Shown here: one piece after another, positions 17,580 through 26,116 of the stretch
Layout of the letters: the number at the start of each line of letters is the position of its first letter
How positions within the stretch are numbered: the stretch's first letter is position 1
Assembly: GCF_003031265.1 (NCBI RefSeq)
Contig: NZ_CP019966.1
Location: 682,001-746,000, forward strand
Reading direction: 5' to 3'
From: Rhodopseudomonas palustris
GTDB lineage: Bacteria; Pseudomonadota; Alphaproteobacteria; Rhizobiales; Xanthobacteraceae
Length of the DNA stretch: 64,000 nt
The notes under the pieces: model-generated
Databases searched by the model: none
Seen by the model: only the letters and a program-made list of their open reading frames with translations
Told to the model about the DNA's origin: nothing
Made by a program: the position numbers and the translations under genes

Positions 17580-18905
17580 CTAGCCGCGGGCAATCAGGGA
17601 AGGGGTTTCGGCATCTTGCCGATCGAGCTTGGCGAAGAAGTCGTGCGGGATCGGCTGGCCGGGCACGATCTCCGCGACGCGCAACCGCGCCGACGTTGCC
17701 GCTTCACGTGCGAAGTCGACCTCATCCCGCCAGGCGCACAGCATCAGTTCAAGCCGGCCGAATCCGCCATTGTCGGCTGCGAAGGCGCTCGTCGTGGTCT
17801 CGACCGTTGTGGCCACCACCCGGCTGTCCGCGGCCGCGATGTCCCGCAGGATCACCGCAACGCCGTCGCCGGAGGCTTGATGTGACGTCATCACCACCAG
17901 CGCGTCACGTCCGCCGGTGCGGCCGGCGCGGCGTGCGGTACGTACCAGCGATGCGAAGCCGGGATCGGGGCCGAGATCGGCCGAGGTGCCGGGCAGGTCG
18001 TGGACGATCGTCGCCGATGGCTGCGCCGGATCGCCGTGCAGCGTGTGATAGCTGCGCGGCAGCCACACCGTGTCGAGTGCGCTGCGCGACAGCGCGAGGC
18101 TCCAGGCCTGGTCGAGCAGATAACCGTCCCAGACGGTAGGATGGGCTTTGGCCAGCCGTCGCCAGCCGAGAAGCAGCGCCTGCGCTGCTTCTGAGCGGCC
18201 GAAATACAAGGTCCGCGCCGACAGCTCCCAGCGATTCCATCGGTGCAGGGCAACGTCGCATTCGAGCTGCGCCGGCAGGAGCGGCGGCGCCTGTAACAAC
18301 GCGCCGGCCTCGATATAGAGCAGCGGTTCGGGAAACTGCTCCCAGGCCTGCAGGATGAACTCGGCCTTCTCGTAAGCGAGAAGACGGTCGTCGCATTCGC
18401 TCATCAGCGGGCTGATGTGCGCGGCGAGGCCGAGCGACTGAGCGGCGTGCTGCAGCGGCCAGATCAGATCGTCGCAGCCGTGCTGATAGCAGGACACGAT
18501 CCGAGGCCGGGCTGTCTCGGACGCATCGGCCGCGAGCGTCTCGGCGTTGCCCACTCCGCCCCACCACATTTCGTGCGGCCCGTCGGCGCCGCACGGGCCG
18601 ACGGTACCGAACTCGGTCAGCTTGGACTTGAGGAAATCGAAATCGGGATTTTCCCCGAATGGCAGCACCACCACGCAATCCCGCGGCAGGGCGCTGCAGA
18701 ACAGCTCGGCGCCGGCGCCGCTCATGGGTTCGGTGACGATCAACAGCCCGGCGTCGCGGTCCAGCGCTTCGCCCGGACGTTGCACTCGTGCGGGACCCGT
18801 GCGATCCGCCAGCCAGTCCAGCCGTCGCCGCTGCGACGTCCCGAGCCGCAGCCCGGTTTTTTGCAGCAGTTCGGTGAGCTTGGCGGAAGGGGAGGTCGGC
18901 ATCAT
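17580..18905 (-). CDS. Hypothetical protein with glycosyltransferase-like central region
   Basis: This 441-residue cytoplasmic-looking protein has no signal peptide. Its centre (about residues 185-265) reads LLYIEAGALLQAPPLLPAQ, DVALHRW, LYFGRSEAAQALLLGWRRL and later GYLLDQAWSLAL. That pattern resembles GT-A nucleotide-sugar transferases in which an acidic metal site is followed by a strand ending in a DQ motif. The DxD appears here as EAG, so activity is uncertain. The N-terminal part (about 25-150) and C-terminal part (about 310-441) are unrecognised. It is flanked by the HAD-domain gene and the formyltransferase-like gene, all pointing away from the flagellin operon. Confidence 0.6.
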   Translation of the reverse strand: MMPTSPSAKLTELLQKTGLRLGTSQRRRLDWLADRTGPARVQRPGEALDRDAGLLIVTEPMSGAGAELFCSALPRDCVVVLPFGENPDFDFLKSKLTEFGTVGPCGADGPHEMWWGGVGNAETLAADASETARPRIVSCYQHGCDDLIWPLQHAAQSLGLAAHISPLMSECDDRLLAYEKAEFILQAWEQFPEPLLYIEAGALLQAPPLLPAQLECDVALHRWNRWELSARTLYFGRSEAAQALLLGWRRLAKAHPTVWDGYLLDQAWSLALSRSALDTVWLPRSYHTLHGDPAQPSATIVHDLPGTSADLGPDPGFASLVRTARRAGRTGGRDALVVMTSHQASGDGVAVILRDIAAADSRVVATTVETTTSAFAADNGGFGRLELMLCAWRDEVDFAREAATSARLRVAEIVPGQPIPHDFFAKLDRQDAETPSLIARG

Positions 18906-18981
18906 GACGGGCTCGTTGAAGGCAGGGTTATGACTTCAACGCAGCAGGCCGCCGGATCAGGCGCGGCCGGCGCCGGATCCG

Positions 18982-21384
18982 CTAACAGCCGAGCGGGGTC
19001 ACGGCGACGGTGTAGATGGTGATGCCGTCCGCCGGCTCGACGAGGATCAGCAGGCAGCCGTCGTCGTCTGGGGCGAGGTAGTGCCTTCCGTTGCGGTTCA
19101 GCCCCGCCGCGCTGAGGCGGTCGTCTGCGACCGGCATGAACGCTTCGGCGCGCATCGCCTCGGCGGCGGTGCCGCCGCGCTGGATCATCACCCCGTCGAT
19201 CACGCCCTCACGCGCGAGCCGGCCCAGCGGCACGGCGATCATTGCGATCCGCATCGCGCCAGACAGCGGAATGCGCAGGCGCAGGCCGCTGAAACCGGTC
19301 CGCAGCACTGACACCTCCTGCAGCGATCCCGCGCCGTCCGTACCGAACAGACCGATCCGGAGCGAACCGTGAGGCCGGTCGCCGACCATCTCGCCAGGAA
19401 GCTGGCCAGCGCCGAACAATGCATACAGAAAAGCATGCGACTGTGAGTGCGCGGCGAAGCTGCCCGCCATCCACATCGGCGGGGGCGACAGCGCACAGGT
19501 TGTTGGCAGGCCCCGCAGCACGATCTGGTCGCCGATCGCGTCGCTGTGAATCATGGGCGCGAGCGTATCGGTGCCGAGATTGACGTCGTGCTGAAATGAG
19601 CCGAACAGCGCCAGTTCTTCCTCGTCCGGCAGCAGCAGCAGGCGTCCGAGCGTCGTGGCGGTCGCGCGCGCGGCGACGCCGAGATCCCGATAGGGATCGA
19701 GCCCAACCTCGCGGGCGACCCCGCGTGCCGTCGACGCGTAGGTCAGCGCGCCCGCTTGAATCTCGGATGTCACCTCGATCTGCGCGGCCGGCCGCGGATC
19801 TGGTTCGCGGAGCACATGACCGTTCGCATAGTCGCGTACCGAACCTTCCGCCGAGCAGCAGATCTGCTCGAAAATCGGCGCGTTGCGGATCAGCGTCCGA
19901 TTGAGATGCGGCGTCAGAACAAGATCGTCGATCAGCCCGGAGACGGTGTCCTCCTCGGCGAGCTCGTCGCACGCATCGCCGAGGGCGAGCAAATAGCAGC
20001 CGTGGACACGTAGCGTCAGACCGGCGAGTTTTAAAACTCGGCTCAGCGCCTTCTGCACGCTGGCCGAATAGCCGAGATCGACCAGCAGCAGATCGGTGCA
20101 ATCGTCGAGGTCGGGAATCTGCTGCCGGATGTAATCGAGCAGGCGTCCGCGCAGGCCCGCCGCGAGTGTTTCGATCTTGTGTGGCTCGACCAAGCCTGGA
20201 AGAGCGTCGGCCAGCTCGATGCCGGTGGCGATTCCGCTCTCGCAGCGTCCAAAATAGTCCGCCAGCGCCGGCGGCAAGATCTTGAGCATGTCCTGCAGCT
20301 TCGCCGCGTCGATCCTTGGGATCTTGCGGATCAATTCGCAGATCGGTCCGATCGTATTGGCCGAGGCAATCAGGCTGACGCGGCGATTGATCTCCAGATA
20401 GGCGGCGGGCTCGCCGCGGGTCTGTTGCCACAGGCGATGCGACAGGAAGCCGTCGCGGCCGAGAAAGCCGATCGCGACACGGCGGCCGTCGGCTGTAAGG
20501 TCGGCGCTGCGCGTCGCCACGAATTCGTCGAATGCCGTCAACACCGGCCCGACCACCGTGGCACCGAGATGATGTGCCGCAGATTTCTCGGCACTGCGCG
20601 CCGCCACCATCCGCCGCAGCGTGCGTGCGCCGTAGTCGAGCCGCGTGGGCTGTCCTTTGAACATCAGCTGCTGCAGCGCATCTTCGCGCAGCAGCCGTGT
20701 TGCGAGCCGCGGCCCGGCTTGGGGATAGTGCCGTGATCGGATGCCGTGCCGCTTCGCGCCGCGGACGTCGGCGTGTTCATTGTCGCCGACATGGCATGCG
20801 GAGCTTGCGTCGATACCTTGTTGGCGCAGATAGGTCGCGAATAGGTCTTCTGCCTTGCCGCTACCATGGTCGCAAGACGCGTACAGAAAATCCCACGTCA
20901 GCCCCGGACTGCAGGCGCGCAGCAGCCGGCCCAGCCGCTCCGTATTCCAATAGGTGTCGGAGATAAACCCGACGCGATTCCCGGTGCGGCGCCGCGCGCG
21001 ATATTGCTCGAGCATGTCCGGATTGATTCGGCACAGTTCGAGCTCGGCGCTGAACTCGGCTTCGATCAGGTGGTCGAGATCCTCGCGCTTCAGCCCGAAT
21101 AGCCGGAAGGGAAAGCGCGCGTAGATCTGGTCGATGCTGATCTCTGTCGCCTGTCCGCGCGAACGCGCGGCCTCGCGGACACGCGACTCGGCCAGGATGC
21201 GATGCTGGACGAAATGTTCAGACATGTTCGGACACAGATCCGAAACACGCGACAGCTGATAAGTCCGCTCGAACACACCGGTCGGCGTGGTGCAGGCGCG
21301 GATCAGAAATGTATCGAAAACATCGAACGACCAGGCGAAACGATTCTCAACGCGTGGTGTGTGATCGATAGAAACAAAAGACAT
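18982..21384 (-). CDS. Large HAD-domain protein, possible glycan-modification enzyme
   Basis: The 800-residue protein has an N-terminal HAD hydrolase. Motif I is WSFDVFDTFLIR (about residues 18-29), motif II GFISDTYWNTE (about 139-149), and GDNEHADVRGAKRHG (about 202-216) is the acidic motif. The middle region (about 285-470) includes AIGFLGRDGFLSHRLWQQ and DLLLVDLGYSASVQKAL, segments seen in HAD-type proteins of surface-polysaccharide loci. The last 300 residues look beta-rich and are unrecognised. I chose ATG 21384, since the extra 16 residues from a TTG at 21432 are unlikely. Expression diverges from the ECF sigma gene. A role in modifying flagellar proteins is an inference. Confidence 0.65.
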   Translation of the reverse strand: MSFVSIDHTPRVENRFAWSFDVFDTFLIRACTTPTGVFERTYQLSRVSDLCPNMSEHFVQHRILAESRVREAARSRGQATEISIDQIYARFPFRLFGLKREDLDHLIEAEFSAELELCRINPDMLEQYRARRRTGNRVGFISDTYWNTERLGRLLRACSPGLTWDFLYASCDHGSGKAEDLFATYLRQQGIDASSACHVGDNEHADVRGAKRHGIRSRHYPQAGPRLATRLLREDALQQLMFKGQPTRLDYGARTLRRMVAARSAEKSAAHHLGATVVGPVLTAFDEFVATRSADLTADGRRVAIGFLGRDGFLSHRLWQQTRGEPAAYLEINRRVSLIASANTIGPICELIRKIPRIDAAKLQDMLKILPPALADYFGRCESGIATGIELADALPGLVEPHKIETLAAGLRGRLLDYIRQQIPDLDDCTDLLLVDLGYSASVQKALSRVLKLAGLTLRVHGCYLLALGDACDELAEEDTVSGLIDDLVLTPHLNRTLIRNAPIFEQICCSAEGSVRDYANGHVLREPDPRPAAQIEVTSEIQAGALTYASTARGVAREVGLDPYRDLGVAARATATTLGRLLLLPDEEELALFGSFQHDVNLGTDTLAPMIHSDAIGDQIVLRGLPTTCALSPPPMWMAGSFAAHSQSHAFLYALFGAGQLPGEMVGDRPHGSLRIGLFGTDGAGSLQEVSVLRTGFSGLRLRIPLSGAMRIAMIAVPLGRLAREGVIDGVMIQRGGTAAEAMRAEAFMPVADDRLSAAGLNRNGRHYLAPDDDGCLLILVEPADGITIYTVAVTPLGC

Positions 21385-21886
21385 AAGGCGAAACTCAATT
21401 GTTTGCCTTTGTTCAACGGACGCATGGTACAAATCAGGCGCGTCGATACAGAAAGTCGTCGTGCGATCAGTTGATTGCTTTCACCGAGAACTGACAGATT
21501 CGAACATGTGTGATCGTCGGATCGATGAGTTGGACATTTCTGCGGGCGGAGATGCCGCCTTCGTCGACAGTTCTTCGGCGAGTTGATCGCCCCAAGGTCG
21601 CCCAGCGGCGACTTCGACTTTGTGCGCTTCTCCGTCCTTCCACCAGCCCTGCTGTCCTCATGCCGTCGTGGCCGCGCGCGGCCCGTTCCGCGTTGTGCGG
21701 GGCGGCTGCTTGCGGCTTGTGGTCGCGACGAGGGCGGCAAATTTTGCCCGGCGGTGGGCAAATTATTCCATCTAAGTATCTGAAAAAATTGCAAAATCTA
21801 GCGCCTGGTTGGGGGCGATGGCGCGTTCAACTCGATAAGCCCGCGTTGGCGGAGTTGTGCCGGGGCTGCGAGTTGGAGGATGCGAG
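21385..21886. promoter_or_regulatory. Divergent control region between the modification-like genes and the flagellar operon
   Basis: This 502-base gap has no supported gene. Near its right end the word GGCAAATT occurs twice, 21 bases apart (21736-21743 and 21757-21764), about two DNA turns. The first copy is part of the 13-base palindrome GGCAAATTTTGCC (21736-21748). An A/T-rich run (ATTATTCCATCTAAGTATC to about 21805) follows. These look like operator and promoter parts for the sigma gene. No good sigma-54 or FliA promoter was recognised. Confidence 0.45.
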
Positions 21887-22585
21887 ATGAATGGCGCGCT
21901 CGATGTTTTGGCCCCCGCCGAAGTCATAGTCGCCGCGACTGCCCCGGCTGATAACGAAGCGTCGGACATGCAGCCGGTTGAGATCGTGCTCGATAGTCCG
22001 CCGGTCAGTGCCGAGATGGTGTTCGACGAGGATGCCGATCTGCTCGACCGTCTTGCGACCGACGACGAAGCGGCCTTCAGGATGCTGGTCGAGCGGCACA
22101 TCGACCGCGCCTATTCGATCGCGCTCCGGATTCTCGGCAATGCGGCCGATGCCGAGGACGTGGTGCAGGACACTATGCTGAAGGTATGGACGCATCGCGG
22201 GCGCTGGCAGCACGGCCGCGCCAAGTTCTCGACCTGGCTGTATCGCGTCGTCAGCAATCGCTGCATCGACCTGCGCCGCAAGCCGCGGACCGAAAACGTC
22301 GAAGCTGTCCCCGAGGTGGCGGATACTCAGCCGGATGCGGTTCGCGTGATCGAGCGCAACGAACTCAGCAATCTGCTCGAAGCCGCGATGCAGCGGCTGC
22401 CCGAGCAGCAGCGGATCGCGGTGATTCTCTCGTACCACGAGAACATGAGCAACGCCGAGATCGCCGAGGTGATGGACACCACCATTGCCGCGGTGGAGTC
22501 GCTGCTCAAGCGTGGGCGTCAGCAGCTGCGCGCACGGCTCAGCGGCGACGAGCCCGAGCTGCGGGCGGCGTTTACCGATTTTTGA
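21887..22585 (+). CDS. ECF-type RNA polymerase sigma factor heading the flagellin block
   Basis: The 232-residue protein has an N-terminal extension of about 50 residues. Sigma region 2 follows (about 53-125: AAFRMLVERHIDRAYSIALRI, AEDVVQDTMLKVW, STWLYRVVSNRCIDLRRK), and region 4 lies at about 160-222 (MQRLPEQQRIAVILSYHE, NAEIAEVMDTTIAAVESLLKRG). Region 3 is absent, so it is ECF and not FliA-like. The ATG at 21887 has GGAGG 8 bases upstream; an upstream in-frame start at 21857 lacks this. It is followed 142 bases later by flagellin on the same strand. The target promoters are unknown. Confidence 0.9.
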   Translation: MNGALDVLAPAEVIVAATAPADNEASDMQPVEIVLDSPPVSAEMVFDEDADLLDRLATDDEAAFRMLVERHIDRAYSIALRILGNAADAEDVVQDTMLKVWTHRGRWQHGRAKFSTWLYRVVSNRCIDLRRKPRTENVEAVPEVADTQPDAVRVIERNELSNLLEAAMQRLPEQQRIAVILSYHENMSNAEIAEVMDTTIAAVESLLKRGRQQLRARLSGDEPELRAAFTDF

Positions 22586-22727
22586 CCATAACTTTCGCTG
22601 CGTCCGCGCTGGTCGCCTGATCGCGGCCGGTCCCTCCGTTTGAGCACTCAGACGGGGACGATCCCGCGTCGTCAGGTGTCATCGCCGCGATGCGGCGGGT
22701 TATGCCGTTCAGCACAGGAGCCTTGAT

Positions 22728-23552
22728 ATGCCCGCGATCTCGACCAACACGGCGGCCAACTCCGCGGTCCGCTACCTCAACATCAACTCCGCCCAGGAGA
22801 CCAGCTCGCTGTCGAAATTGGCGAGCGGCTCGCGCATCACCTCGGCGTCCGACGACGCTGCCGGCCTTGCGATCTCGACGCGGATCTCGTCCGACGTCAC
22901 CACGCTGCAGCAGGCGGCGACCAACGCCTCGCAGGCGGTGGCGATCCTGCAGACCGCCGACGGCGGTGCGTCGAACATCAGCGACATTCTCGCCCGGATG
23001 AAGTCGCTGGCTTCGGAATCGGCCTCCGGCACCACCACCGACTCCAGCCGCGCTTACATCAATTCGGAATTCTCTCAGCTCTCGAGCCAGATCGATTCGA
23101 TCGCGAGCGGCACCCGCTATTCGAGCCAGAGCCTGCTCGACGGCACCAGCGTATTCGCCTCCGGCGTCGCCGTGCTGGTCGGCACGCAGAGCAGCGACTC
23201 GATCACCATTACGCTGTCGAACCTGAAAGCTTCGACGCTGGGTGTGTCGACGCTGGACGTTAGCAGCCTGTCCGGCGCCACCACGGCGCTGAGCGCGCTC
23301 GATACCGCGATCAACACCGTATCGTCGGCTCGCGCCAGCATCGGCGCGCAGGAGTCGCGGTTCAATTTCAGCGCCGACTCGATCTCGACCCAGACGCAGA
23401 ATTTGCAGTCGGCGAATTCCGCCATCAAGGACGTCGATATCGCGGCCGAGCAGGCAAAGCTGTCGTCCGCCGAGGTGAAGACCCAGGCGGCGGTGTCGGC
23501 CGAAGCCGCGGCGAACCAGATGCCACAATATTTGCTGAAGCTGCTCGGCTGA
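22728..23552 (+). CDS. fliC: Flagellin (short, lacking a large variable domain)
   Basis: The 274-residue protein begins MPAISTNTAANSAVRYLNIN. Its conserved N-terminal D0/D1 helices contain LSKLASGSRITSASDDAAGLAIS. The C-terminal helices contain ARASIGAQESRFNFSADSIST and end QAAVSAEAAANQMPQYLLKLLG. Only about 80 residues separate the two conserved ends, so the outer D2/D3 domains are essentially missing. Many Ser and Thr are exposed in the middle. AGGAG lies 9-13 bases before the ATG. It follows the sigma factor and precedes fliD, with a strong stem-loop behind it. Confidence 0.96.
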   Translation: MPAISTNTAANSAVRYLNINSAQETSSLSKLASGSRITSASDDAAGLAISTRISSDVTTLQQAATNASQAVAILQTADGGASNISDILARMKSLASESASGTTTDSSRAYINSEFSQLSSQIDSIASGTRYSSQSLLDGTSVFASGVAVLVGTQSSDSITITLSNLKASTLGVSTLDVSSLSGATTALSALDTAINTVSSARASIGAQESRFNFSADSISTQTQNLQSANSAIKDVDIAAEQAKLSSAEVKTQAAVSAEAAANQMPQYLLKLLG

Positions 23553-23563
23553 TGACGTCTGAT

Positions 23564-23587
23564 CCGGGCCGGCACCTGCCGGCCCGG
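23564..23587 (+). terminator. Strong stem-loop after flagellin gene
   Basis: CCGGGCCGGC (23564-23573), loop ACCT, GCCGGCCCGG (23578-23587): a perfect 10-bp, all-G/C stem, 11 bases after the fliC stop and 26 before the fliD start. No T-run follows, so it may attenuate read-through or protect the abundant flagellin mRNA from 3' decay. Confidence 0.6.
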
Positions 23588-23613
23588 CCTCCTCCTGTGA
23601 TCGGACTTTGGTC

Positions 23614-25329
23614 ATGACCTCGGTCAGCAGCACGACGTCGAGCACCGCCACGACCAGCAGCACGAGTTCGTTGACGTCGTCATCTGGCGCCTCGGTGACG
23701 ACCTCGGGCAGCTCGACCACCACCAGCGTCGATTGGGATTCGCTGATCGCCTCGGCGGTGAACGCCAAGCTCGCCGCGGCGACTTCGATCTCGACCAAGA
23801 TCACCGCCAACGAGGCGAAGATCTCGGCCTATCAGACGCTGCAGACCGATCTCAGCAAACTGTCCTCGGGATTGTCCTCGCTGGCGACTGCGGTGGTCAA
23901 TTCGCTAGCCACCAACGTGTTCGCCACGCGTGCCGCAACGCTGTCGTCGACCGGCGATGTCAGCGCCTCCTCGGCGCTGTCGATGAGCGTCAGTAACGGT
24001 GCCGCTACCGGCGACCATACGCTGACGATCAGCCAGATCGCCACCGCCCACAAGGTGATGGGCACGACGCAGTCCAGTCAAACCGACGATCTCGGCTATT
24101 CGGGCGTGTTTTCGCTCGGGCTCGCGGGCGGATCCACCGCAGACATCACCGTCACCAGCACGATGTCGCTGCAGGATATCGTCGATGCGGTCAACGCGCA
24201 GACCTCGACAACAAACGTCGAGGCCTCGATCGTCCAGGTGTCCTCCGGTGCCTACGAAATGGTGCTGACCGGCACCAAGGATGCGGCCGATATCACCTAT
24301 TCCAGCAGTTCCGGGACCGACATTCTGAATTCGCTCGGCTTCACCGACAGCTCCGGTGCGTTTGCGAACGTGCTACAAACCGCTCAGGCGGCGAAGTTCT
24401 CGCTCGACGGCATCTCGATGACGCGAGACACCAACGACATTACCGACGTGCTCGCAGGCGTCACCTTTAACTTGCTGCAGGCGACGCCGACCGGCTCGGC
24501 CATCAACATCAGCATCGGCACCGACACCAGCCAGATCCAATCGGCGCTGACCACCTTCGTCACCAATTACAATACCTATCGGGACGAGGTGATCGCGCAG
24601 CAGGCGACCAACTCCGACGGCACGGCATCGGACAGCGCGGTGCTGTTCGGCGACGGGACCATGCGCGATATCACGACCCGGCTGGAAGCCGCCCTGAACA
24701 CGACGGTGGGCGGGCTGTCGATGAGCGACATCGGCCTGTCGTTCAACGATCAGAACGAGCTTGAACTTGATACGAGCACGCTGTCGACGATCCTCTCGAC
24801 CAATCTCAGCGGCGTCACCAAGCTGCTGTCGGCGCAGACCACCACATCGTCCAGCCAGCTCAGCGTCGTCAACACCGGAACGTCGCCCCAGTCGTTCACG
24901 CTGGATCTGACCGTTGATTCCAGCGGAACGCTGAGCAGCGCTTCGGTCGGCGGCGACAGTTCGCTATTCACGATCAGCGGCAACACGATTATCGGCGCGT
25001 CCGGCAGCATCTACGCCGGCATGGCATTCACCTATACCGGCACCACCTCGCAGTCGATCACCGTCACGTCGACATCGGGCATTGCCACGCAAATGTACCA
25101 GATCGCCAAGACGGCCTCGGCCAGCACTGGCTCGTTGCAGACGCTGATCACCAATCTGCAGAGCCGCGACAGCGAGTTGCAGCAGCGGGTGGATGACATC
25201 ACGGCCGCGGCTGCCACGTTCAAGGCGCAGCTGCAGACCCAATACGCCAAATACCAGGCGGCGATTGCGAGCGCCGACAACACGATGACCTATCTCAAGG
25301 CCCTGCTCAACGCCAGTTCGAGTAATTGA
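23614..25329 (+). CDS. fliD: Flagellar filament cap protein FliD (HAP2)
   Basis: The 571-residue protein has an extremely Ser/Thr-rich start (residues 1-38). FliD N-terminal features follow: WDSLIASAVNAKLAAATSIS, then AKISAYQTLQTDLSKLSSGL. The C-terminal part has LSMSDIGLSFNDQNELELD and a final coiled coil (TLITNLQSRDSELQQRVDDI to NTMTYLKALLN). FliD caps the growing filament and folds incoming flagellin. ATG 23614 is preferred to a TTG two codons earlier. It overlaps fliS by one base (TGATG). Confidence 0.93.
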   Translation: MTSVSSTTSSTATTSSTSSLTSSSGASVTTSGSSTTTSVDWDSLIASAVNAKLAAATSISTKITANEAKISAYQTLQTDLSKLSSGLSSLATAVVNSLATNVFATRAATLSSTGDVSASSALSMSVSNGAATGDHTLTISQIATAHKVMGTTQSSQTDDLGYSGVFSLGLAGGSTADITVTSTMSLQDIVDAVNAQTSTTNVEASIVQVSSGAYEMVLTGTKDAADITYSSSSGTDILNSLGFTDSSGAFANVLQTAQAAKFSLDGISMTRDTNDITDVLAGVTFNLLQATPTGSAINISIGTDTSQIQSALTTFVTNYNTYRDEVIAQQATNSDGTASDSAVLFGDGTMRDITTRLEAALNTTVGGLSMSDIGLSFNDQNELELDTSTLSTILSTNLSGVTKLLSAQTTTSSSQLSVVNTGTSPQSFTLDLTVDSSGTLSSASVGGDSSLFTISGNTIIGASGSIYAGMAFTYTGTTSQSITVTSTSGIATQMYQIAKTASASTGSLQTLITNLQSRDSELQQRVDDITAAAATFKAQLQTQYAKYQAAIASADNTMTYLKALLNASSSN

Positions 25330-25721
25330 TGACCCAGAATGCAATGGCGCACCGCGCCAATCAGGCTTATCGCGGCACCGCCGTAACCGTTCCTCCGCTG
25401 AAGGCCGTGGTGATGTTGCACGGCGGCGCCATGACGCTGCTGCATCAGGCGATTGAGGCGCAGGAGGCTCGCCGATTTGAGCATGGCCACGATTGCTTGG
25501 TGCGGGCGACCGCAATTCTCCGCGGCCTGAGCCATCATCTGGATTGCAGCCGTGGAGGCGCCGTCGCCGAGCGGCTGTACGAGACGTACAATGCGCTGGT
25601 GCTGGCGGCGCTGCGGTCCTATGGCAGGCCGCATGCCGCCGCCAACCTGCGGCGGATCATCGCGAGCATCGCCGAGTTGCGTGAGGCTTGGGAGTATGTC
25701 GCGGTGACGACGCGGCGTTGA
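25329..25721 (+). CDS. fliS: Flagellin export chaperone FliS
   Basis: The 130-residue protein matches FliS: RANQAYRGTAV near the start (the A-x-x-A-Y motif), VVMLHGGAMTLLHQAIEA (about residues 28-45), ARRFEHGHDCLVRATAILRGL, and VAERLYETYNALVLAAL. It binds the flagellin C-terminus in the cytoplasm and prevents premature polymerisation. The start overlaps the fliD stop by one base, the usual fliD-fliS coupling. Confidence 0.93.
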   Translation: MTQNAMAHRANQAYRGTAVTVPPLKAVVMLHGGAMTLLHQAIEAQEARRFEHGHDCLVRATAILRGLSHHLDCSRGGAVAERLYETYNALVLAALRSYGRPHAAANLRRIIASIAELREAWEYVAVTTRR

Positions 25722-25816
25722 TGACGATGATCCCCGTAATCGTCTCCACCGAAAACGGATTTCCGGCGGCACGTAATTGCTTTAAGAGGGAGGTGGTAGC
25801 CCTCGGCGAGCACAAC

Positions 25817-26116
25817 ATGGACGTTGCGGAACTTGAAGACCTGATCGATCGGCTGGGGGAAGATCCTTCCCGCTGGCCCGATGATCGGCGTCTCGCCGCA
25901 GAGAGATTGCTGCAGGAGTCCGCCGCCGCGCGCGCTCTATTGGCACAGGCGCGTGCCGTCCGAGAGGCGCTGTCCGCTCCGCCGGTTCGGGCCCCGGCGG
26001 GACTCGCCGACCGGATCGTTGCGGCCGCGATGCGCGCCGAAACGGCCAAGACAACCGCCAAGACCGAGCCTGCCGACGATCGCGCTCCTTCCGAGCCCGC
26101 AACTCCCCACGGCTAA
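25817..26116 (+). CDS. Small conserved hypothetical protein, possible ECF sigma partner
   Basis: The 99-residue protein begins MDVAELEDLIDRLGEDPSRWP and continues ARALLAQARAVREALSAPPV, APAGLADRIVAAAM. In other alphaproteobacteria, from memory, proteins with this LIDRxGxDxxxWP opening are encoded next to ECF sigma genes. No membrane segment or signal peptide is seen. It has a Glu/Ala/Arg-rich helical character. Here it follows fliS by 95 bases, in the block headed by an ECF sigma gene. A longer start at 25721 or 25688 is possible, but the extra residues look unrelated. The function is unproven. Confidence 0.6.
   Translation: MDVAELEDLIDRLGEDPSRWPDDRRLAAERLLQESAAARALLAQARAVREALSAPPVRAPAGLADRIVAAAMRAETAKTTAKTEPADDRAPSEPATPHG

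Noticed and set aside
21433..21886. Sigma-54 or FliA promoter before the ECF sigma gene
   Set aside because: Only a GG-N10-GC coincidence near 21701-21715 was seen, without the rest of the TGGCAC/TTGC consensus.
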